64,000 bases of DNA from Prochilodus magdalenae. Taxonomy: Eukaryota; Chordata; Actinopteri; Characiformes; Prochilodontidae. Shown here one piece after another: positions 10,008 to 22,388 of the stretch. Location: NCBI GenBank assembly GCA_024036415.1, contig JAMWET010001200.1, positions 101,001 to 165,000 of the forward strand, given 5' to 3'. Position 1 is the first letter of the stretch; each line of letters starts with the position of its first letter. Under the pieces are notes generated by a model, which saw only the letters and a list, made by a program, of their open reading frames with translations, made no database searches and was not told the origin of the DNA. The translations under genes and the position numbers were made by a program.

Positions 10008-10713
10008 CACTGATTGTCAAATAAGTATCTGCATCGCAAAGGAATCAACCGACAGGAATGAAACCTGGTTGTAGGTTTGACCTTGTGAGACATGCAAATG
10101 ACTCAAGTTTCATCCTCGGCTGTGCATGTGAGCAAGGACAGGCCTTATCGCTGTACCTGACTGACCCAACGGACATGATTGTGGACATTCAGCGAGCAGT
10201 GATGCCCTTGGCAGATGGCTGCACGATGCAGGACGACTGTCCTTAACACCATGTCAGTGTCGCCAAAGACTGCCACTGTGTCTGTCACTGAGTGGATTAG
10301 TGATGAGTCTGCTTGTGTCTTAGTGGAGACGACCAGCAAATCTGTGTGTGGGGGCAAGATGAATACTTTGTTGTCATGCACCATACATCCAGGAGGGCTG
10401 GTGTCACTCCATCTACACCCCTACCACAAAATCTGCACAAACTGTGTGAGAATATTTAAGCTGCATGGGATGGATTATCACAGGTCACTATTAGGAGCCT
10501 CTACAACGCCATGCTAAAACATCTGACATTAAACATGGCCGCCCAATGCCATACTGAGAAAGACTACCTCTGTATGTGTAGCTTAATAAATATTACCCAT
10601 ATCAGTCTAAATGTATCATCATTTATTATTCCTGGTGACCTTTGTCTTCCTTCCCATTAGCACTGCAATCCCACACTTCCTCCTGGGTGCAGCTATTGTT
10701 TTGAGGATGAGTG
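10008..10713 (+). mobile_element. Tc1-like element, CACTCATC family, copy 3 (complete ends, 706 bp)
   Basis: Left end CACTGATTGTC after TA (10006-10007); right end GAGGATGAGTG before TA (10714-10715). Inside, in order: AGGAATCAACCGACAGGAATG, the HTH-encoding part, remnants of the middle (GTGGAGACGACCAGC), then sequence encoding the C-terminal helix region, an AATAAA (TTAATAAATATTACCC) and CTTCCTCCTGGGTGCAGC. The DDE core is missing and the frame broken, so it is non-autonomous. The two flanking TAs support a genuine insertion. Confidence 0.85.
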
Positions 10714-10761
10714 TATTTGCCTAGTTGTAGATAAAGACTACTTACAGGATTTTCCCAGATT

Positions 10762-10976
10762 TTTCATTTACAGTATTTAGCTGACACTCTTATCCAGAGC
10801 GACTTACAAGGTTAATCATATTACAGGTAGGCCAATGTAGTGTTAGGAGTCTTGCCCACGGACTCTTATTGGTGTAGCACAGCATAGTCACTCAGCCTGG
10901 GATTCGAACCCCAGTCTCCCACGTGTGGTGGTAGCTACTTGGTGTTATCCGCTGAGCTACACCAACTACTCCATTT
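10762..10976 (-). mobile_element. tRNA-derived SINE, family A, copy 1
   Basis: On the minus strand: tRNA-like head with A box (GGTGTAGCTCAGCGGATAAC) and B box (GGTTCGAATCC), then a body with CTATGCTGTGCTACACCAAT and GGGCAAGACTCCTAAC. The 3' tail is GTAAGTCGCTCTGGATAAGA, the LINE-recognised tail shared by many fish SINEs. The same order is found at 58739 and 61555. It is not a functional tRNA gene because the acceptor stem and anticodon arm do not fold properly. Confidence 0.88.
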
Positions 10977-12042
10977 TCCAAAACAAAAGCTGTCCACAAC
11001 ATTTTTGTCACGCTTGTCAAAAGATATGGTCATTTCAGCTCGGCTTTTCATCAGTGCCTTCGCACACTGCACTCCATGTCCCTGTTGGGGCACCATACAT
11101 CACCACTCTCTCCAACCCCAGGAGAAAGGTCGAGAGAGGACCCTCATTTATTATTGAAATGGGTGATGAGTGGGATTTTTTTTTTCTTTTTTTCTTTGCC
11201 CGGCATATTCTCTCTGCATGTAGTGAATCTAGGCTTTGACATTGAGGTTAATATCACTGTCAAGCACATTTAAGATGAATTTTACTATGAACTATCAGCT
11301 GAATTTGCCTTTCGGGTGGGGCATGAATGCATCTGTCTGTTTTCCTTATGAATGTATCTCGGCACTGACCATAAAGTAGCCATACTTTACACACAACAGA
11401 AACACAGCACCGTCAGAATCTCTCCCTCTGCCTCCCTCACTCATCCATCTTACAGCTTTGCCTCCTATAAATTTCAGCCTGCATCTTGCCACATTCAGCA
11501 CTATGGGAAATGATTTTCTAAATTACAGTCCTTAGGCTGTTATGATCATATTGTCCAAGACTGCCGAGTCCGCCTCGACTGTACTGCAAAGCACAGAGGC
11601 TAAATCCAAATAAAATCATCACAAATCCAACAGCTCTCGTAAGGCGGATGCAATCCTCCAGAGCTGCTCTGCTTCTTCTTTGCAGTTCAACTTTCCACAA
11701 ATTTTAATTGGACGAGGGGCTGCAAAAGATCTCTCTTTTTTTTTTTTCTGGGAACAGAGAGAAAATATCTGACTGCAATTTCATAGAAAGAATAATTAGA
11801 AGACTTGAATACTCTTTCATTTTTTTTCCCAGGACTTAACCACCGTGGCCTTGATAATGTAGTATAAATGCTGCTGGCAGTCTAAGAAGCTGGTTAATTT
11901 TAGAGAAAAAATTCTGACAGCTTATGAAGCGCGGAGGGTTATAAAACACAACTCGGGATGGAGAATTCTCCATTTTTGTAGCCCACGTTGGTATCGATTG
12001 CTGAAAAATTCAAGAATCATGATTTGCCTTGCTATTTGTAAC
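10977..12042. other. Unique non-coding sequence
   Basis: Includes T-rich runs near 11177 and 11740 and a single-copy stretch around 11840-11960 (GTTAATTTTAGAG, GGGTTATAAAACAC) that could be regulatory. No gene supported; chance ORFs of 60-104 codons only. Confidence 0.4.
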
Positions 12043-12110
12043 AGTACTGTGCAGAAGTCTCAGGCACCTGGACGCATTATTTAAAAGCTGACATCTTTTG
12101 AGAAACTTTG
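12043..12110. mobile_element. End fragment of another Tc1/mariner-like element
   Basis: CAGTACTGTGCAGAAGTCTCAGGCACC resembles the well-known fish inverted-repeat end with TGCAAAAGTCTTAGGCACC. No partner end is seen before the next element at 12204, so only one terminus survives. Confidence 0.5.
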
Positions 12111-12203
12111 TAGAGCAAAGTTTTGTTCCGGATTTCTCCTCCAAGCCTCTAGCTATCACATATATTTGTTTAATTCCTTCACCAGCACACTTAATTTAAT
12201 GTG

Positions 12204-12851
12204 CACTCCTTCTTAAATAATAGTTGCACTGTTGGGAATGAAGATAAGGGTTACCAGTAACTAAATAATAATACATGATGATAAATTTAGATTGATATGG
12301 GTCATATTTATTGAGATACACACACATGTAGTGACTTTTAGTATGGCGTTGGGCCATCATGTTAATGCATGCTAATGCAAAAAGCCAGACGTCTCTGCAT
12401 GAAGTTGTAGGAGTTCCTAATGGTGCCCTGTGATAATCAGTCCATACACTGATTCGTTGGTCATCTCCACCAAGACAAAAGTTCACTGAAGATGTCACTC
12501 CATGACAGCCTGGTACGACAGCATTGCAGTTTTTGGTGACAGTGACATGGTGTTAAGGGCAGTTGTCGTAATGGTCTGCGTGCATGTAGTCCTGTATTGT
12601 GCAGCTATCTGCCAATAGTGCTGACACTAACAGGATAAGTCATGGAGGGCATCATTGCTCACTGAATGTCCACAGTGGAGGCTGTTGCAGGTACAGCAAT
12701 AAGACCTGTCCTTCCACGACTGAGTGTGAAACTTGAATCATTTGCATGTCTCCCAATGTTAAATGTACCCATCAAGTTTCATTCCGGTTGGGTTAATTAT
12801 TTCAGGGTGCAACTACAGTATATGTGCAACTACTCTATTGATGATTGAGTG
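12204..12851 (-). mobile_element. Tc1-like element, CACTCATC family, copy 4 (both ends visible)
   Basis: Left end CACTCCTTCTTAAATAATAG and right end (reverse) CACTCAATCATCAATAGAG give a 648-bp reverse-oriented copy. The interior keeps the 3' block with AAGATAAGGGTTACC, GTATGGCGTTGGGCC, the central HTH-coding part (CATGTAGTCCTGTATTGTGC) and the 5' block (GAAACTTGAATCATTTGCATG). The frames are broken and the catalytic core is absent. Confidence 0.85.
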
Positions 12852-15226
12852 CAATGAAATATTTATTAGGTATCGGATGGTAACAAGAATCAGTACTAAG
12901 CCTCAGTGAGGAGAGGTTTGTTAATAGTTAAATGAACACATTGACTTAAATAAAATAAAAAAGCACTTTTTTCCAAAATAAAATTTGTGTTTATTGGAAT
13001 ATTAGCTTTCCTAATTAAGCAAACACTTACTGCTCAGATGAACAGCGTTTGCATGTAGTTTTCTCAGGTGATTAAAACTCATACAGTACTGTATATATAG
13101 CTTCCCCACATACAGCCGCAATATTTTTACATCAGCTGAATATAAATGTGAAATCAAATGCTTTGCTGCAGCAGTTTTAGCTTAATTCATTCAAACAAAC
13201 CAGACCCAATATGCTTAAAGCAACTCAATGTCAAGATTTTCTTAACTGGTAAAGACAGTGTTTAATGTGATGCTCGCTCTACTATTTAGGACTTAGCTTT
13301 GTGCTTTTGGGAGACCCAGGCCCAGACAGTAAGGAGCCATCTCCTTAAACAAGGTTAATAGACAATTCACTGTACAAAAGTCAGACTAATTAATTCGACC
13401 ATTAGTAGAATAAGACACAAGAACTGTCCAAAATTATACTTTTTCAACAATATTATGTAACAACAAAGAGATTCCAGCTTTGACCATGTGTTTGGTGGGG
13501 CAATTTTGGTGGAGCTATTCTATTCGTATATTTACAGTGATTGTTATTGCTGAGTAAGCACTGTAGGTACAGCTTTCCTTAATTCATATAGATCTGCCAG
13601 AGAGACTCAAATAGAAAATGATATTTTAACCCTCCATGAGGTGTACAATTTGATGGATAATGATTTTTTTAAGAAATAAAAAATGTTTGGTGTAGGCCCC
13701 GTCCTAAGCTTAGGTCTTAAGGCATTTAGACCATGACAGATCCTGCTGGATATGGACGGCAGTCTAGAATGACGTCTATTACCTGGACAACAGGATCCGG
13801 ACCAAGCTGGTGGTGGTGGTAGCTAGAAAGGGGGAGAACTTGTCAGCATCTGAAAGCAGCAGAGCAGGTAGTTGAATTCTTTTCAAGACAGGTGGCAGAC
13901 TGCATTTGGCCAGAGCAATGTATAAATGAATGGTGTAGCATTGTAATCATCCTCGCTAAACTTGCACTAAATATACAGCTCAGCACCTCAAAATGATCAG
14001 TTCCTCTAGTTGTACAGTTTCCGGGTTTGTGTTTGATCAATATGAGCAGTTCTGTTTTATTCTCTACACTACTGGAAACATGTCTCCCAGATTCCAGATC
14101 AGATATTGTATTAGATCTGTTTATTTATCACTAATGACCTCCAGAAGCCTGGTTTTAGAACCATGCTTGCTCATTTCACCCCAGCCACCGCTCGCCAGTC
14201 TTTCTGTAGGTCACTTGAGGTCATCTTACGGTGGGTAGGTGATATTGGAATGAGGCGGCCCTCATCACGGTCAGTAGGAGTGGTTTTCGCCCTTGACCAG
14301 CCTGTAGCTGTGTTGTCCTGTGTGTTTACTGCTTGACCTTGTTCTTATGAACCAGATGCTCACTGTACCTGCCAGTAAAGCTAGAACCCAACCTTTGTGG
14401 ATTTGCTCATGTGTGTTATTGTGTTTTAACGACCAGCACAGTCACAGAAAGACCTTATAGAAATAAGAGCAGTCGACTAAACACACATCTGAAAAGCAGG
14501 ACAAAAGAAATTTGTTTACTGGTTGATTACTAAATTATGGCCATACACACACACGTACACCAAAATTTGTTTACAAGAGGATCTTGACCACTCCAGGATG
14601 CTGGACGCATAGCCATATCACCTTAGATAGAGCGGTACCTGTTGTAGGTGCCTGTGCTCCTTTCTGTGCCATTCTCGTGAACCTCGCTGACTGCCTTTGA
14701 GCTGTGATTTACCCCACATGCCCAAATGAGTACACATGCAGAGCCTGCACAGGTGGGCAGTTGGTAAAGCTGACACTTAAAATTGACACCAAAAATGACT
14801 TAAGCAACTGAATTAGTAGAATGGGCAGGTAGGCCTCCAATCATTTATCAAGCCAGATTTGGGTATTTACAGTCATGTGGTCTCCACAGATAACGTTGAG
14901 CAGCTTACTTATTGATTGCCTTCAAGATGTAAAGGGACATTTAACACAGTTTCTAATGTTTCTAATACAAACCACATACTCCCTTTTAAGTAGTAGTAGT
15001 ATTTCAGTGCTGCGATTTAAAGCATGCAGTTTGATTTTCTCCTATCTCTAGAAGGTGAAAGCTTTAAGTGCTGTCTATCTGATGGAGACAGTTTTGGAGA
15101 TCTATCAGGTCTTGCACTTATGTGGATTATCGTATATCTAACCTCCTGAGGTTATATCTAACCTTTACAATTGCTTTTTAAGTTTCTGGTACTGTGTTAT
15201 TTAAGTGCCTTAGGATTCCCAATATA
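12852..15226. other. Long unique non-coding stretch
   Basis: About 2.4 kb with no recognised gene or transposon. Short chance ORFs only. Composition is AT-rich, with single-copy patches around 13730-13830 and 14600-14720. Confidence 0.4.
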
Positions 15227-15741
15227 CTTATCAGCTAAAGAATAGTTGCACAAGTAGCTGCACCCAGAGGGAATCAACTCAACTTGGTGTGTAGGTTTGA
15301 CATCATAAGACAAGTTTCACACTCAGCTGGGCATGTGGCATAAGCAAAGATGGACCTTATCGCTCTACCGGACTGACCTTATAGCTACTACTGGCAGGCA
15401 GCTGTATGACGCAGGACTACATGCATGCAGATGACTTCCCTTAACATCATGTCCGACTGCAATGTTGTCGTGCCAGACTGTCATGGAGAAACTCTGAATG
15501 GCAGTGGGTCATCTTTAGTGACGAGTTCCTCAGTTTGTTGTCACGCATCACTATCCAGAAGGTGTGGTGTCACTCCACCAGCACCTCTATTGCGAATCTG
15601 CTGGAACCGTGTGAGAATATTCAAGCTCCAAGAGATGGATTATCACAGGACACCATTAGGAACCCCTACAGCTCCATGCCGAGACAACATTACTTCTGTA
15701 TGTGTAACTCAGAAAATATTGCCCATATACTTATAATATGA
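15227..15741 (+). mobile_element. Tc1-like element, CACTCATC family, copy 5 (3' truncated)
   Basis: Starts CTTATCAGCTAAAGAATAG after TA. The coding remnant still shows the start of the catalytic domain, TGGGTCATCTTTAGTGACGAG (encoding WVIFSDE, the first catalytic Asp motif), followed by a deletion to the C-terminal part (CAAGCTCCAAGAGATGG). It ends at ATTGCCCATATACTTATAA without the 3' inverted repeat. This is one of the few copies where FSDE is still legible. Confidence 0.8.
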
Positions 15742-17730
15742 CATACTATAAAGAATGTTTTTAGCTTCTTCTGTAAACTTGGCATGTTTTTTATTATTTT
15801 CTTCCATAAATAATATATAAAATTGTTTTTTTTATGCTGAGTGTTATTCTATAATTTAATTACTTACTGTGTTTTCTTTTCCAGCAAGTTATTAATTCAT
15901 GGCTGGCTTATTTTAGCTGAACTGAAATGAATCAAAGTGAGGTTTATAGAAGCTGAAATAGTCTAACGCATTTCCTTTCCTCTTTTACAAGCATCTTCAT
16001 AATTGGAAAAAGAGATGTATTTTCTTAATGAACAACAACATGTCATATTTGCAACACCCATGGTGCTTAGCTCAGAGAGGTCAGTGTCATAGTTACAGCG
16101 GCTGCATTCATTAGCTGTAATGAGAAAAGATGCTAAAACAGTCATGAAATTGCAAGCTATATATGGGTCTGTCCAAAGAAATTCATTTGTATACATACAT
16201 TGTGTATACTGTTTTGTGTGTAAAATGACTTTTCCATATTCCCGGGGGTGACAAAACCTTTGTAGGTCACAAACTGTCTGAAACTTACAAATTCTTCCAG
16301 GCATTTTTGCCACGTAACGTGACCAAGAACCTCCTACTACTGCAGGAATAGCAAATTTGACTGACACACCAAACAACCAATTACACATCTAGTATTTCAC
16401 ATGATCTGTAGAAGGAGGCAAGCTTGAAAATGAAGTCACAAAAAAAAAAAAAAGTCCTCCAAGAAACAGCAAAATATGATTGGCAGAGCACCTGTAGCTT
16501 AGCCTACAGTTTACTAGGGTGAACTGGAACTTTATGCGAACCGGCGTAGAATCCGACTAATCTATCAGAATGCCTCTGGCAGAATCTGGACAGTGTGGCC
16601 AGGTTAATGCACTAAAGATATCAGACTCCATCTCCAAGGCTGGAACTGCTCTCTGCCTAACTATGGATCAGAGCAGACACACGTCACCTACCTGAATAAA
16701 TACCCATGCCCCCTTTAGGGTGAAAACAAAGAGTCTCAGTCAAAACGCTGCCACCCATTGGGAAATACCAGTGGCACCATGCCATCAGCTGCTGCCGCCT
16801 CACGTTTTGAATATCTAGCAATAAAAAAAATCCAGTTTGTGTTTTTTGTTCCTTCCCCGAAGAGCAAACTAGAGAGAAGAGGGATCTGAAGCTTCAGGCC
16901 TCTGCACAAGGGAAAAAAATGATCAACACTGGGACCTGGCTGGTCAATGTGTGTGTGACTGTGGCAAAAATGAATCAAAGTCCACAGTTATAATGTTAAA
17001 GTCATGGTATTGAATGCTGATGCTGCACTGAAAGGGCAGAACTTAGAACACAGTAAAAATCAAAAGACATCCCTATTTAGTGTTACATTAGCTAACAGGA
17101 TGGAATTATTACCCTCTGTTACAGCTATCTTGTAGCTGAAAGATGCTAGTTAGCTTGCTAACCCCTGTTAAGAATGTTTATGCTAGCAATGTATGTAGGT
17201 TGCAGTAATGTTACATTGTACAGACAACCAAACAGTAAACCAAAGTGTGACACACGTCAAAAATACTTTACCTGGAGATTCAGTAAAGTAGTTATATATC
17301 AGGATATGACACGTCTGGCTACCACTGGTAAGGTCGTTCATCAACTTTGATGGAGGTGATATAACGATATAACAGCGCCAATCTACAATGATATGACCTA
17401 ACTGTTTACCAGACTGGCTGCAGGATTTGGGATCCTCATAGCTATACATCAGCAGGCTATTCTTATTTTAGGCTATTAAATTGTCAAAGCCCTTGGAATT
17501 TGAAATTAGCTGGGCTGCTGTCATCCAAAAAGGGGTGGGGCAAAGTACCTAGATGTGCTGCTCTAATCTTTAGCTGTTGTGAAATTTTTCAGGCATCAGG
17601 CAGTGCTTCTGTAACAGTTTGGTTTTGAGGGGGTTTGAGAAGCATTAAACTTTTCGGACATTTGGTTCTTCACCGCTGTGAGCAAATCTGGCTGGTTTGT
17701 TTCTCTAGAATGGAGCATTTTACATCAAAC
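15742..17730. other. Unique non-coding stretch
   Basis: Contains a 141-codon minus-strand open frame (15963-16388) with no family signature or codon bias that I can recognise, an A-tract at 16440-16453, and from about 17560 sequence that leads into the 96-bp array. No gene is called. Confidence 0.4.
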
Positions 17731-18778
17731 CACTGAAAATTGACCAACGAGTAGAATCCCCCTTCAAAGATGTCACGACTGCATCCTTTAGCATGTACTG
17801 CTAACTGGACTGGCTACTGGGAACCACTCTGAAAACTGACCAATGACTGAAATCCCCCTTCAAAGATGTCACGACTGCATCCTTTAGCATGTACTGCTAA
17901 CTGGACTGGCTACTGGGAACCACTCTGAAAACTGACCAATAACTGAAATCCCCCTTCAAAGATGTCACGACTGCATCCTTTAGCATGTACTGCTAACTGG
18001 ACTGGCTACTGGGAACCACTCTGAAAACTGACCAATGACTGAAATCCCCTTCAAAGATGTCACAACTGCATCCTTTAGTATGTACTGCTAACTGGACTGG
18101 CTACTGGGAACCACTCTGAAAACTGACCAATGACTGAAATCCCCCTTCAAAGATGTCATGACTGCACCCTTTAGTATGTACTGCTAACTGGACTGGCTAC
18201 TGGGAACCACTCTGAAAACTGACCAATGACTGAAATCCCCCTTCAAAGATGTCACAACCACATCCTTCAGCATGTATTGCTACCTGGACTGGCTACTGAG
18301 AACCACTCTGAAAACTGACCAATGACTGAAATCCCCCTTCAAAGATGTCACAACCACATCCTTCAGCATGTATTGCTACCTGGACTGGCTACTGAGAACC
18401 ACTCTGAAAACTGACCAATGACTGAAATCCCCCTTCAAAGATGTCACGACTGCATCCTTTAGCATGTACTGCTAACTGGACTGGCTACTGGGAACCACTC
18501 TGAAAACTGACCAATGACTGAAATCCCCCTTCAAAGATGTCACGACTGCATCCTTCAGCATGTACTGCTAACTGGACTGGCTACTGAGAACCACTCTAAA
18601 AACTGACCAATGACTGAAATCCTCCTTCAAAGAAGTCACGACTGCATCCTTTAGCATGTACTGCTAACTGGACTGGCTACTGAGAACCACTCTAAAAACT
18701 GACCAATGACTGAAATCCTCCTTCAAAGAAGTCACGACTGCATCCTTTAGTATGTACTGCTAACTGGACTGTTACTGG
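17731..18778. repeat. 96-bp tandem array, about 11 units
   Basis: Period 96 bp: ACTGACCAAT recurs at 17835, 17931 and 18027. Each unit carries CCCCCTTCAAAGATGTCAC, TTTAGCATGTACTGCTAACT and ACTGGCTACTGGGAACCAC. Neighbouring units share private variants: two adjacent units have CACAACCACATCCTTCAG, and the last two share CCTCCTTCAAAGAAGTCAC. This indicates local duplication. The first unit joins CTCTAGAATGGAGCATTTTA, which also occurs as a diverged single copy near 28760-28790, hinting that the array grew from one end of an interspersed repeat. No coding function. Confidence 0.93.
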
Positions 18779-20394
18779 GATCGTTTTGCACTTCAGGCAA
18801 CTACAGCATTTAAATGTAATTTCAAAAATGAACTAATTTTGTAGGCTTCCTTGTAAACAGTAGGGAGAGCAAGAATAAACACAAATTATGCTAAACTAAT
18901 TTAAGCTTGTTAGAAGAGGCCTTTGCAGTGCAGTAAGGTTAAATGACTTAATCAGCCAGCTCTTCATGTGCCATATCTGAAGACCCTTCCTGTATATATA
19001 CCAGATAGTAACAAAATGTTGAAACCCTTAATAAATCACTCGGCCCTTCCTCTCATATCCGCCAGCCCATACACTTAGACAATGTGTAGATTTACGTAAA
19101 GGCGGGACCCCTCGTGGCCCCCATTCTTCAGCACCCAGCTCTTTATTTTAAAGCCCCTTTGTAACAGACTTTTTTATGACTTGCTGTAAATTTTTGGAGC
19201 AACAGTGAGTTTGTGCAGTAGAGATGTAAATTACTTCTGATGGACACCTAATAAAATGACTTCATACCTCCGTTTCCTCAGGAAGCCTCTTTCCTCTGAG
19301 GGTTGTCTGGTGAGCTAGCTAGAACTCCATTCATAATTAATCATTAAATACGATACTACCTCATTCTGAAGCTTGAGGAAAAAAGCATCACTTCTGAAAC
19401 ATGGCCATAGCGAATTAAAGGAACTGATGTTGGCATGTCATCATGTAAATCATTCTAATCGCAGCTGAAAATCTTTACAGTGAAAAATAAGGCTGTTGCG
19501 TGTGTATTTCACTCACTTGGTTACTGAGCACAGAGATTTTGCATACTGTAATGGATTCGTATGTATAGCTGGGGGTCTATGGAGAGAGAAAGAGGGAGAT
19601 ATGAGGGAGCTGCATGTTTAGGAGAAGTTCACTCTTCATTCTCCGAGGGTTTATGAGGAATCACTGTAACGTTTTGAATTCAGATATGGAGTTAACTGGT
19701 GTTGACTGAGGGGCAAAATCAACTCTCTGCGTTTGATCTTCTTCAAACTGATTTACATTTGAGAAGCACTGGGCCTAATCTGCGTGTTTATCCTAACCAA
19801 TGGAAAGTAAGGGGTGTTGGATGCTTGAAATGCTTGGCTTTCAGAGAATGATATTTTTTTGGACATTTGGTTGGTCACTTAAAGTGGAGGCTGAATGTAG
19901 CCATATTCTACAACACTGTTAAAAATAAAGGGGCTAAAAAGACTATTTGGAGTGATCTCACAGAAGGCCTGCATTTGGTTCACAAGGTAATCTTTCAATT
20001 TATAGAATATTCCAACATTTTCCTTTGCTTTTTATATCTAGTGTTGGGTAATGAAAGCAGCTCTTTAGGTACCCCCCAATGTAGCTGGTCATCACAGCAA
20101 TGGTGCATGAAACTGCCATGATGTGAACTTAGAACATTAGTCTAGAACAGGCTGATGGCAGCAAGATTAAAGACTGCTGAAAAACACAAGAGAGTTTGGA
20201 TAATTCTACATCCGAGTTCAGACAACAAGATACTTTTGGTTGCTCAAAGACAATGCAAAAGGATAAGCCTTCCTTGTAACTTTTATTAGCATACATGCCT
20301 CAGGTGGAAAAGTAGCTATCCTCTCCAATCAGTCAGTAATCTGCAGCATTTTTACGTCAGCTTTTGGTTTCGGTTCAGGTCACTTGCAACTTCG
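18779..20394. other. Unique non-coding stretch
   Basis: About 1.6 kb of AT-rich sequence between two tandem arrays. One 84-codon chance ORF (19867-20121) without a signature. No repeat ends seen. Confidence 0.45.
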
Positions 20395-22388
20395 AAGGAG
20401 GTGATATCAAACATAGTACCAGATACCACATCAAACACAATACCAAATACCACATCAAACATAATACCAGATACCACATCAAACATAATACCAGATACCA
20501 CATCAAACATAATACCACATACCACATCAAACATAATACCCACATCAAACATAATACCAGATACCACATCAAACATAATACCAGATACCACATCAAACAT
20601 AATACCAGATACCACATCAAACATAGTACCAGATACCACATCAAACATAATACCAGATACCACATCAAACATAATACCAGATACCACATCAAACATAATA
20701 CCAGATACCACATCAAACATAATACCAGATACCACATCAAACATAATACCACATCAAACATAATACCACATACCACATCAAACATAATACCACATCAAAC
20801 ATAATACCACATCAAACAGATACCACATCAATCAAACATAATACCACATCAAACAGATACCAGATACCACATCAAACAATACATACATCATACCAGATAC
20901 CACATCAAACATAATACCACATACAAACATCAAACAGATACAATCAAACATAATACCACATCAAACATAATACCACATACCACATCAAACATAATACCAC
21001 ATACCACATCAAACACAATACCACATCAAACATAATACCAGATACCACATCAAACATAATACCACATCAAACATAATACCAGATACCACATCAAACATAA
21101 TACCACATCAAACATAATACCAGATACCACATCAAACATAATACCAGATACCACATCAAACATAATACCACATCAAACATAATACCAGATACCACATCAA
21201 ACATAATACCAGATACCACATCAAACATAATACCACATCAAACATAATACCACATACCACATCAAACATAATACCACATACCACATCAAACATAATACCA
21301 CATACCACATCAAACATAATACCAGATACCACATCAAACATAATACCACATCAAACATAATACAAGATACCACATCAAACATAATACCCACTTCCAACAC
21401 AGAACCAGATACCACATCATACCATAATACCACATACATCAACATAGTACAGATACCACCACATCAAACATAATACCTGATACCACATCAAACAATACCA
21501 CATACCACATACCACAATACCACATCAAACATAATAATACCACATACCACATCAAACATAATACCAGATACCACATCAAACATAGTACCAGATACCACAT
21601 CAAACATAATACCACATACCACATCAAACATAATACCACATACCACATCAAACATAATACCACATACCACATCAAACATAATACCACATACCACATCAAA
21701 CATAATACCAGATACCACATCAAACATAATACCAGATACCACATCAAACATAATACCAGATACCACATCAAACATAATACCACATCAAACATAATACCAG
21801 ATACCACATCAAACATAATACCACATACCACATCAAACATAATACCACATACCACATCAAACATAATACCAGATACCACATCAAACATAATACCACATAC
21901 CACATCAAACATAATACCCACATCAAACATAATACCACATACCACATCAAACATAATACCCACATCAAACATAATACCAGATACCACATCAAACATAATA
22001 CCACATACCACATCAAACATAATACCACATTCAAAAAGAAACCAGATACCACATCAAACATAATACCACATACCACATCAAACATAATACCAGATACCAC
22101 ATCAAACATAATACCAGATACCACATCAAACATAATACCAGATACCACATCAAACATAATACCAGATACCACATCAAACATAATACCAGATACCACATCA
22201 AACATAATACCAGATACCACATCAAACATAATACCAGATACCACATCAAACATAATACCACATACCACATCAAACATAATACCACATACCACATCAAACA
22301 TCATACCAGATACCACATCAAACATAATACCACATACCACATCAAACATAATACCACATACCACATCAAACATAATACCAGATACCAG
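20395..22388. repeat. 24/17-bp minisatellite, C/A-rich on the + strand
   Basis: Basic unit 24 bp, made of CACATCAAACATAATAC plus an optional seven-base CAGATAC or CACATAC block. Units lacking the block are 17 bp. Long and short units alternate in places (for example 21010-21240), giving a 41-bp higher-order period. 20815-20945 and 21400-21520 are disrupted. The + strand almost lacks G. Long frames exist on both strands, such as an octapeptide repeat MFDVVSGI on the minus strand, because 24 is a multiple of three; 17-bp units shift between these frames. I regard none as a gene. Confidence 0.95.

Noticed and set aside
10925..10976. tRNA-like gene
   Set aside because: A and B boxes belong to a SINE head with a SINE body and LINE-type tail; the tRNA cloverleaf is not intact. 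The same holds at 41322, 56880, 58739 and 61555.
15963..16388. 141-codon minus-strand ORF
   Set aside because: No recognisable family or codon bias; the AT-rich surroundings look non-coding.
17731..18778. CRISPR-like repeat array
   Set aside because: Direct tandem units of 96 bp with no spacers, in a vertebrate genome.
20352..22373. Several 75-201-codon repetitive ORFs on both strands (octapeptide MFDVVSGI type)
   Set aside because: They arise from the 24-bp unit; 17-bp units shift frame, and both strands and several frames are open at once, which real genes do not show.
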